A stretch of 6,684 bases of DNA, from contig JALRFZ010000649.1 in NCBI GenBank assembly GCA_023253615.1, positions 1 through 6,684 on the forward strand, read 5' to 3'. The stretch's first letter is position 1, and each line of letters starts with the position of its first letter. Below the pieces are notes generated by a model. The model was not told the origin of the DNA, ran no database searches, and worked only from the letters and a program-made list of their open reading frames with translations. The translations under genes were made by a program, and so were the position numbers. Shown here one piece after another: positions 1-4,402 of this stretch. The stretch is from Verrucomicrobiales bacterium (lineage in GTDB: Bacteria; Verrucomicrobiota; Verrucomicrobiia; Verrucomicrobiales; DEV007).

Positions 1-70
1 GCTTCAGTCTTCTCATTGCTTGGATCGGGGCGCTCGCGTTTTGATCTTTCTCCAACATTCCATCACTCCG

Positions 71-87
71 ACAGCCGGAACGGCTGT
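71..87 (+). repeat. Perfect 7-bp hairpin just upstream of hisI
   Basis: ACAGCCG (71-77) and CGGCTGT (81-87) are exact reverse complements around a GAA loop. The stem ends 7 nt before the chosen hisI start at 95, where a ribosome binding site would normally lie, and no Shine-Dalgarno sequence is visible there. It could be a translational control element, the end of an upstream transcript, or chance in GC-rich DNA. No T-tract follows, so it is not a canonical intrinsic terminator. Confidence 0.4.
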
Positions 88-94
88 GCTCCCC

Positions 95-580
95 ATGACT
101 CCCCCCTTCGCCCCGCGCCTTTCCGTCGAACAAGTCGAGGAAGGCACCGAACTTGCCCCGAAATTCAACGAGCACGGGCTGATCCCCTGCATCACCCAGC
201 ACGAGACCACCGGCGAGGTGCTGATGTTCGCCTACATGAACGAAGAGGCGCTGCGCCTCACCCTTGCGACCGGTTTCGCGCACTACTGGTCGCGCTCGCG
301 CGGCAAACTCTGGCGCAAGGGCGAGACCTCGGGCATGCGCCAGCGGGTCGTCCGCACCCTCATCGATGATGACCAGGACTGTGTCGTTCTCCGGGTCACC
401 CTCGAGTCACCCACCGCCGGGGGTGACGAGGCCTCCTGTCACGTCGGCTACCGCAGCTGTTTCTACCGCGAGATCGAAACCGGCGACGATGGGGCGGCGG
501 TCCTGCGTTTTCTTGAAGCGTCGAAAGCGTTCGATCCGGTCGCGGTCTACGGCGACACCCCGAATCCCACCCGATTGTGA
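95..580 (+). CDS. hisI: Phosphoribosyl-AMP cyclohydrolase (HisI)
   Basis: This cytoplasmic enzyme opens the purine ring of phosphoribosyl-AMP, the third step of histidine biosynthesis. The 161-residue product is recognisable as HisI along most of its length: P-C-I-T-Q near residue 31, V-L-M-F-A-Y-M-N (42-49), H-Y-W-S-R-S-R-G-K-L-W-K/R-K-G (63-76), an acidic metal motif DDDQD (91-95) and C-H-x-G-Y-R-S-C-F (115-123), whose two cysteines are zinc ligands in the family. There is no C-terminal HisE domain, so it is a monofunctional HisI. The ATG at 95 was chosen over an in-frame TTG at 20 because the extra 25 residues do not resemble the family. No good Shine-Dalgarno sequence is visible. One oddity is that the family's usual DCDxD motif reads DDDQD, with the zinc-ligand cysteine replaced and a cysteine at residue 96 instead. 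The gene is not in a visible his operon; a small gene follows after 3 nt. Confidence 0.94.
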   Translation: MTPPFAPRLSVEQVEEGTELAPKFNEHGLIPCITQHETTGEVLMFAYMNEEALRLTLATGFAHYWSRSRGKLWRKGETSGMRQRVVRTLIDDDQDCVVLRVTLESPTAGGDEASCHVGYRSCFYREIETGDDGAAVLRFLEASKAFDPVAVYGDTPNPTRL

Positions 581-583
581 GCC

Positions 584-802
584 ATGGCCACGGCAGACTA
601 TTTTGAGACCTACGAGGAATGGCACGAAGCCATCACCCGGCGCTGTGGCCTCACCCTGACAAAAACCTTTTGCGAAGAGCGGATCCGCGCCTTGTCCGAT
701 CCGAAGGACGCCTCGACGCGTGATTTTGTCAGGCTCTATGGCGAGGGCTACCTGCGGAAAGTGATCTCATGGTTCGAGCGTGCGGCTGGAACGGGACGTT
801 GA
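584..802 (+). CDS. Small conserved-looking protein of unknown function, coupled to hisI
   Basis: This gene encodes 72 residues and begins 3 nt after the hisI stop, with no separate ribosome binding site. That spacing suggests co-transcription and translational coupling. I do not recognise a named family. The sequence is a soluble, mostly helical-looking polypeptide with many aromatic and charged residues: an N-terminal DYFETYEEWHEA stretch, a TLTKTFCEERI segment, then R-D-F-V-R-L-Y-G-E-G-Y-L-R-K-V-I-S-W-F-E near the C-terminus. It has no signal peptide, membrane segment or zinc-binding cysteine cluster. The natural-looking amino-acid composition and tight spacing argue that it is real. A role in histidine metabolism is not shown by the sequence; the proximity may be incidental. 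It is convergent with the next gene, whose stop lies 19 nt beyond, and no clear terminator separates them. Confidence 0.8.
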   Translation: MATADYFETYEEWHEAITRRCGLTLTKTFCEERIRALSDPKDASTRDFVRLYGEGYLRKVISWFERAAGTGR

Positions 803-821
803 AGCAATCCCGCCCCCTCTC

Positions 822-2294
822 TCACAACTGCCGCGACCACTGGAACAACGCGATCGCTTCGAGGGTCGCTTGGAGCTCGTCCTCCTGCAGGTTCACGCTG
901 GAGTCCTGGTTCTCCTCGGAGCGGATGCGGAATTGGATCGACTTCGAGCCGAGCAGGGTGAGGGCGGATTCGGAATTCTGCTCGTTGAGGTAGGTGCCGC
1001 AAAGGGTGTTTTTCGTGCCGTCGGTGCGATCGCGCAGGGAGGAGTCGTCCGGCCGGCAAGCGACGAGGAAGGGCGTCTGCTGCGTGTCCCCACGGATGAA
1101 GATTTCTTTCACCAGCTTCCCGTGGAGGACGGCCCAGGCGAAGAGGCGGAGGTCGTATTCTCCCTTGGGATTCAGGGTGAGGAGGATGGAGCGGCTGTAA
1201 CTCATCCGCTGCGAATCCCAATCGGGATGGTGGAAGACGGTGATGCCGGTCGAAGAAACATGTTTGGCGTCGCCGAAGGCCTCCTCGAGCCGCTTCTCGA
1301 AAAGGGGCTTCCGGTCGGGAGCGGCGATCTGAGCGAAGGGGACGCGCACGGCCTCGCCGTTGGATTTCCTCACGACGACGTCGGCACCAAGAAACCCGAG
1401 TCCGTCCACGGATTCCTCGTTCCATTTCAGGCTGCCGTATTTTTTCTGTGAGAGACTCTTCCGGAAAGGCTCGAGCGGATCGGCGCCGCCGGTGGTGACG
1501 GGGGCGCTTCCACCGGCGGGTGCGGCGGAAGCATCGGAGGTCTGTTCGGAAAGTCGGGCCCGTTTCAGAAAGCCCCCGGCGATGAGCGCGGAACCCTGGC
1601 GGTAGATCGCGAGGACTTCGCGGAGGGCATTGCTTTCGGACTCGTCGAAGGTGAAGCGACGCTCCGCCGCTGTCCCGCCCCGGGCCACGAAGGTGAGTGT
1701 GTTGGCGGCGAGGGCCTCTTCAATGGCCGGAAGCTTCTCTTCGTTCGTGCCGGGGAAAAAGGGCAGGCGGAGGTAGACCTGCTCGCTGCCGTTGCGGGTG
1801 AAACGCCGGACATTGCCTTCTTCGAGAGGAAAGATGACCTCCGGCTCGCCCGCCACACCGGCGACGGCGATCTCGCGGTAGCCGCTGGGATCGACCCCGG
1901 GCTCGATCAGGGAGATGGACAGGTTGAAACGATTGGGACCAAAGGCGACGTAACTGTGATTCGTTTCGCTGCGTCGGTTCGAGGGGATGTGTTTTGAGTA
2001 ACAGAAATCGGTGTTGATGTCCGCGGAGTGCGAGACCTCGAGCTGCGACCGGACCCGCGCCATGAAGATTTCGGCCTGATCGCGCATCGAGAGCCGTTCG
2101 TCGGGGATCACGAAGCGGCGTCCCTCGGGAGTGCGGAATAAACCCTGGCCCTTTTCGAATCCGATCAGGGAAGCCCGCATCACCTTTCCGTCCGTGCTCG
2201 TCCAATCGCGCTCAGGCACCAAGGTGGCATCCTGGGCGGCGAGAGGCAGGCCGAAGCAGGCGGCGAGGGAAAAGCAAAGTCGGAGCCGTTTCAT
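822..2294 (-). CDS. Secreted SHD1-like protein with apparent internal tandem duplication
   Basis: The product has 490 residues from the ATG at 2294. That start places a clean Sec signal peptide at the very N-terminus (MKRLRLCFSLAACFGLPLAA, cleavage near residue 21). An in-frame ATG at 2312 would add only six residues and is the main alternative. After the signal comes an SLA1-homology-1-like segment (about 29-80), with R-D-W-T-S-x-D-G-K, then F-V-I-P-x-x-R-L-S-x-x-D-Q, a pattern common in exported proteins of Verrucomicrobiota and Planctomycetota. A beta-rich region follows (about 113-233), then a Ser/Ala/Gly/Pro/Thr linker (249-272), a second and weaker SHD1-like segment (about 283-335) and a second beta-rich region (365-486). 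The two halves align at a nearly constant offset of 253-255 residues. No catalytic motif is visible; a binding or structural role outside the cytoplasm is an inference. The gene is divergent from the GTPase gene across a palindrome-rich gap. Confidence 0.86.
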   Translation of the reverse strand: MKRLRLCFSLAACFGLPLAAQDATLVPERDWTSTDGKVMRASLIGFEKGQGLFRTPEGRRFVIPDERLSMRDQAEIFMARVRSQLEVSHSADINTDFCYSKHIPSNRRSETNHSYVAFGPNRFNLSISLIEPGVDPSGYREIAVAGVAGEPEVIFPLEEGNVRRFTRNGSEQVYLRLPFFPGTNEEKLPAIEEALAANTLTFVARGGTAAERRFTFDESESNALREVLAIYRQGSALIAGGFLKRARLSEQTSDASAAPAGGSAPVTTGGADPLEPFRKSLSQKKYGSLKWNEESVDGLGFLGADVVVRKSNGEAVRVPFAQIAAPDRKPLFEKRLEEAFGDAKHVSSTGITVFHHPDWDSQRMSYSRSILLTLNPKGEYDLRLFAWAVLHGKLVKEIFIRGDTQQTPFLVACRPDDSSLRDRTDGTKNTLCGTYLNEQNSESALTLLGSKSIQFRIRSEENQDSSVNLQEDELQATLEAIALFQWSRQL

Positions 2295-2318
2295 TTCGGG
2301 AGAGACGTGCATCGTGTG

Positions 2319-2347
2319 TTTTTCCGATTGCCGAGACAATCGAAAAA
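2319..2347. promoter_or_regulatory. Inverted repeat 1 in the divergent intergenic region
   Basis: CGATTG (2325-2330) and CAATCG (2337-2342) are perfect inverted repeats around CCGAGA. The arms extend outward into TTTTT (2319-2323) and AAAAA (2343-2347) with a single extra C at 2324, giving an 11-bp stem with one bulge. It lies 25 nt before the secreted-protein start and 66 nt before the GTPase start, so an operator or a 5'-leader hairpin for the minus-strand gene are both possible. No regulator can be named. Confidence 0.45.
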
Positions 2348-2361
2348 GACGCAATGGCACC

Positions 2362-2382
2362 AAATGCAAAAAACTTGCGTTT
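2362..2382. promoter_or_regulatory. Inverted repeat 2: 21-bp AT-rich palindrome, candidate operator
   Basis: AAATGCAA (2362-2369) and TTGCGTTT (2375-2382) form an 8-5-8 palindrome with one mismatch around AAAAC. The size, symmetry and AT-richness within GC-rich DNA resemble a binding site for a dimeric repressor such as a Fur/Zur-type protein. It stands 30 nt before the COG0523 GTPase start, and genes of that family are often metal-regulated. The sequence does not match a Zur consensus I know, so the regulator is unassigned. Confidence 0.42.
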
Positions 2383-2400
2383 TTGACGAGGGGCCGTCAA
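2383..2400. promoter_or_regulatory. Inverted repeat 3 directly before the GTPase start
   Basis: TTGACG (2383-2388) and CGTCAA (2395-2400) are perfect inverted repeats around AGGGGC. The element directly abuts inverted repeat 2 and ends 12 nt before the GTPase ATG. It could act as an operator half-site pair or as a leader hairpin. The TTGACG also resembles a -35 hexamer, but no matching -10 box follows at a suitable distance, so a promoter is not called here. Confidence 0.38.
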
Positions 2401-2412
2401 CGTCTTCTCCCC

Positions 2413-3354
2413 ATGAGCAAACCCCTCCTCTTCCTCACCGGCTTCCTCGGCGCGGGGAAAACGACCCTGCTGCGCGCGATCCTGACCGAATCCGAAAAAC
2501 TCGGGAGATCGTGCGACGTGATCCTCAACGATTTCGAGAATGCCGAGATCGATGCGGCGACCTTGCCGCCCTACGCCGCTTCGATCGCACCCATCGCGGC
2601 GAGTTGCGCCTGCTGTGACAGCCTCGAGGATCTCGTGCAGCTCGCCCTCGCCGCGCAGGCGAGCCGGGGCGATGCGCTCCTCGTCGAGCTGAATGGCACG
2701 GCCGATCCGCTGCCTTTGCTGGAAAGCTTCACCTTGCTGGAGGAAAAGCTGCCCTTCTTTCCGCGCTGGCAGGTGGCGGTGATCCATGCCCGCAACTGGG
2801 GGCGCCGCGGCGAGTATGCGGCGCTGGAGCGCCGCCAGCTCGAGACGGCGACGCATTGGGTGCTGACCCACGCGGAATCGCTCACCGCGCGCGAGCTGCG
2901 GGCGATCGCGCGCGGGGTCGCCTCGGTCAATCCGCATGCGAGGCGCACGCATGCCCATGGGCTCGCCGCCGATCTCCACATCGCCCGGGGCGGGCCGGAG
3001 GCGGTCTCGTTTCTGAGCGGTGCGGGCCATCGTCACGATGCGGCTCACGCGCTCTCCCACCGCTTCACGGGCTGCCAGGTGCCTTTGCCGGGACGATACC
3101 GAGGCGAGGATCTCATCGCCTTGCTCGAAGCCCTGCCGCCGGTGGTGGTGCGGGCGAAGGCCCTCGTGCGGCTCAGCGACCGGCCCGGGAGCCGTTGGCT
3201 CTATGGACGCACCGTCGACGATCCCGTGGGCGAACCCTACGAGGTCGATGGTCTCGCCAAGGCCCCTTCTTCGCTCGTCTGCATCGGCCCGGGGCTCGAT
3301 CCAGCGGCGATCCGCCTGCTCGTGGAGGAGATTCTCGGCGTCCCCGCAGTGTGA
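2413..3354 (+). CDS. CobW/COG0523-family GTPase, probable metallochaperone
   Basis: Members of this family are cytoplasmic G3E GTPases that deliver metals such as zinc or cobalt to client proteins. The 313-residue product starts with a beta strand and Walker A GFLGAGKT (10-17), followed by a switch-like N-D-F-E-N-A-E-I-D (39-47), the family's metal-binding CxCC motif (C65-A-C67-C68), a Walker B/G3 region V-E-L-N-G-T-A-D-P (91-99) and a C-terminal CobW_C-like domain (about 218-312). Eight histidines lie between residues 175 and 216, a His-rich linker typical of many members. The G4 guanine-specificity motif, normally NKxD, appears as THAE (152-155), which is unusual. The ATG at 2413 was chosen because the Walker A then falls at residue 10; upstream in-frame codons are non-homologous. 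It is divergent from the SHD1-like gene and preceded by three palindromes, so repression by a metal sensor is plausible but unproven. The metal and client cannot be told from the sequence. Confidence 0.92.
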   Translation: MSKPLLFLTGFLGAGKTTLLRAILTESEKLGRSCDVILNDFENAEIDAATLPPYAASIAPIAASCACCDSLEDLVQLALAAQASRGDALLVELNGTADPLPLLESFTLLEEKLPFFPRWQVAVIHARNWGRRGEYAALERRQLETATHWVLTHAESLTARELRAIARGVASVNPHARRTHAHGLAADLHIARGGPEAVSFLSGAGHRHDAAHALSHRFTGCQVPLPGRYRGEDLIALLEALPPVVVRAKALVRLSDRPGSRWLYGRTVDDPVGEPYEVDGLAKAPSSLVCIGPGLDPAAIRLLVEEILGVPAV

Positions 3355-3376
3355 TGGAAGAGGGTCGGATGGCACG

Positions 3377-3391
3377 CCAGACCCTGTCTGG
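3377..3391. terminator. Weak terminator-like hairpin between convergent units
   Basis: CCAGAC (3377-3382) and GTCTGG (3386-3391) form a perfect 6-bp stem around CCT, 23 nt after the GTPase stop and 24 nt beyond the end of the minus-strand small gene. A TTTT run comes only 10 nt later on the plus strand, so this is at best a weak or bidirectional intrinsic terminator. Its position between convergent genes is the main support. Confidence 0.3.
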
Positions 3392-3414
3392 TCCGCGCCG
3401 TTTTGGTGGGTTTG

Positions 3415-3649
3415 TCAGGGTCGGTTTTTGATCCAGGCGAGGACACGGTCGCTCGCTCCGTCGGTGAGGGAACGACCTTGGAGGAAGGCTTTGAAGGTGC
3501 CCTTTTCCTTGGCCGATTTACCCTTGGCTTTCATTTGCAGCTCATACTGTGCGGCGGCGCAGCCAGCGAGGTCGGCGCGTGCCCGCGGAGCCGAGGGTGG
3601 GAAGGAGAATGGAAACGAAGACGGGAAGGAGGAGTATCGGAGGCTTCAT
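3415..3649 (-). pseudogene. Small secreted-protein gene, apparently frameshifted
   Basis: From the ATG at 3649 the minus strand encodes a convincing signal peptide (MKPPILLLPVFVSILL... ending LGSA, 22 residues), but this frame turns Arg-rich and stops at 3542. One base over, the frame reads A-D-L-A-G-C-A-A-A-Q-Y-E-L-Q, a Lys-rich K-A-K-G-K-S-A-K-E-K, then F-L-Q-G-R-S-L-T-D-G and ends V-L-A-W-I-K-N-R-P before TGA at 3415-3417. That second half looks protein-like yet has no start codon upstream except an internal ATG giving 39 residues. Removing one base near 3570-3590 would join both into one exported protein of about 77 residues. The LAGC could be a lipobox, although it lies rather far beyond the hydrophobic core. 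I do not recognise the family. The cause may be a real mutation, a sequencing error or recoding. The gene is convergent with the GTPase gene. Confidence 0.5.
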
Positions 3650-3669
3650 GCGGGGGGATTCGCCGCCTG

Positions 3670-3689
3670 TTTCCGGTCCTTGCCGGAAA
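3670..3689. repeat. Perfect 7-bp palindrome upstream of the small secreted-protein gene
   Basis: TTTCCGG (3670-3676) and CCGGAAA (3683-3689) are exact reverse complements around a 6-nt loop. The palindrome lies 20 nt upstream of the minus-strand start at 3649. No T-tract follows on either strand, so it is more likely a leader hairpin or protein-binding site than a terminator. Function is unknown. Confidence 0.35.
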
Positions 3690-3754
3690 AGTGAAAAGAT
3701 TCCGGATGCCGACGATGGACGGGGTTCAAACGCCGCGAGGCCGTCAGGGGTAAG

Positions 3755-3826
3755 ATGAGCATCTTCATCACCGATGCCTCGGGCGCGGGGACGGTGTATG
3801 ACACGGGGATCGACAAGCTGGAGTGA
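3755..3826 (+). other. Doubtful 23-residue ORF or gene remnant
   Basis: An ATG at 3755 preceded by AGGGG at 6 nt opens a short frame, MSIFITDASGAGTVYDTGID followed by KLE and a TGA stop. The composition is more protein-like than random GC-rich translation. The frame is open upstream to 3695 (reading F-K-R-R-E-A-V-R-G-K before the Met), so it might be the C-terminal remnant of a decayed gene. It may equally be chance. No family is recognised. Confidence 0.2.
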
Positions 3827-3848
3827 GGTCGGCCCGTGGGTGATCCCC

Positions 3849-4277
3849 TCACTCCCGCCCCGGCACTTTCAGGCTGATGCCGCCGGGCGGGACTTCGCCG
3901 TTCTCATCGACGATGGAGGCGAACTCGAAATCGATGAGGCAGAAGCGCCCGTCCTGCGAGCGGTAGGTGATGTTTCTCGGAAACGCGTCCTCGTGGCGGA
4001 CGCCGTAGTCGCGCTCCAGATCCGCGAAGAGTTCGGCGGCCCTGCGGGGGCTGATTTGATCGACTTTCCGTCCGCAGTTCGTCGTGACGATGGTGAGGGT
4101 CGGCTCGTCGACTTCGAGAAGGCGCGGCACGTAGTCGCAACCGCGCTCCTCGAGATGGCGCAGCACCGCGACCTCGGTGTCGAAGCGCCGTTTGGCGTTT
4201 TCACCGCGGAAGGTCTTCTTCACGCGTCCGTCGAATCCGACGTGTACGTAGGAATATTCCGTGTCTTTTCTGGTCAT
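3849..4277 (-). CDS. Minimal protein-kinase-fold-like protein
   Basis: The 142-residue product carries the core landmarks of the kinase/aminoglycoside-phosphotransferase/RIO-Kdo superfamily in the correct order. These are V-K-K (19-21) as a candidate beta-3 lysine, T-E-V-A-V-L-R-H-L (34-42) as an alpha-C-like helix with Glu35, a catalytic-loop-like H95-E-D97-A-F-P-R-N102, and C-L-I-D116-F-E as the metal-binding DFG equivalent. Only about 25 residues follow this motif, so most of the usual C-lobe is missing, and no glycine-rich loop is evident. Usual family members exceed 200 residues. It could phosphorylate a small molecule or protein, or be a degenerate binder; the substrate is unknown. It is cytoplasmic, with no signal or membrane segment. 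The start at 4277 has a weak AGGGA 5 nt upstream. It follows the carboxylase gene on the same strand after 125 nt containing strong hairpins, so co-transcription is uncertain. Confidence 0.84.
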   Translation of the reverse strand: MTRKDTEYSYVHVGFDGRVKKTFRGENAKRRFDTEVAVLRHLEERGCDYVPRLLEVDEPTLTIVTTNCGRKVDQISPRRAAELFADLERDYGVRHEDAFPRNITYRSQDGRFCLIDFEFASIVDENGEVPPGGISLKVPGRE

Positions 4278-4291
4278 CGCGGTCCCTGACG

Positions 4292-4305
4292 GTTCCTTGA
4301 GGAAC
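4292..4305 (-). repeat. Small hairpin in the leader of the kinase-like gene
   Basis: GTTCC (4292-4296) and GGAAC (4301-4305) form a perfect 5-bp stem with a 4-nt loop, 14 nt upstream of the minus-strand start at 4277. It directly follows the larger nested stem in the direction of transcription, so the two may act as one structured leader. It is short enough to be chance if taken alone. Confidence 0.35.
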
Positions 4306-4306
4306 G

Positions 4307-4361
4307 TGTGACGTCCCGGATCTTGACCCGGTGACAGGCGGGTTGTTCAAGATTCGTCACA
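4307..4361 (-). promoter_or_regulatory. Three-tier nested stem between the carboxylase and kinase-like genes
   Basis: Three sets of inverted repeats are nested concentrically. TGTGACG (4307-4313) pairs with CGTCACA (4355-4361), ATCTTG (4320-4325) pairs with CAAGAT (4348-4353), and ACCCG (4326-4330) pairs with CGGGT (4339-4343). This gives 18 base pairs around an 8-nt loop, with a 4-nt bulge (4344-4347) and a 6-by-1 internal loop. The structure begins 41 nt past the carboxylase stop and ends 29 nt before the kinase-like start. There is no U-tract on the minus strand. It may stabilise or end the carboxylase transcript, or control the downstream gene; it matches no riboswitch that I recognise. 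Confidence 0.5.
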
Positions 4362-4402
4362 AGTCGTTGGCCCGAGGAGGGGCGGTGTCGCGCTGCCGTG
4401 CT

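Noticed and set aside
20..94. N-terminal extension of HisI from a TTG at 20
   Set aside because: The 25 extra residues do not resemble HisI, and the hairpin at 71-87 would fall inside the coding region. The ATG at 95 gives a normal N-terminus.
780..1451. Plus-strand open frame of 223 codons opposite the SHD1-like gene
   Set aside because: It is a mirror frame of a gene with a signal peptide and SHD1-like motif. No start signal or family resemblance is seen.
2383..2412. TTGACG as a -35 box for the GTPase gene
   Set aside because: No -10-like hexamer occurs at 16-18 nt, and the site would place the transcription start at or inside the coding region. It is better explained as half of inverted repeat 3.
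2212..3375. Minus-strand open frame of 387 codons opposite the GTPase gene
   Set aside because: It overlaps the GTPase gene and the intergenic palindromes and is Arg-rich with no domain. The plus strand carries Walker A, CxCC and a CobW_C-like region.
3403..3753. Plus-strand open frame of 116 codons in the gap after the GTPase gene
   Set aside because: It runs antisense to the small signal-peptide gene, and its Gly/Arg-rich translation has no recognisable feature.
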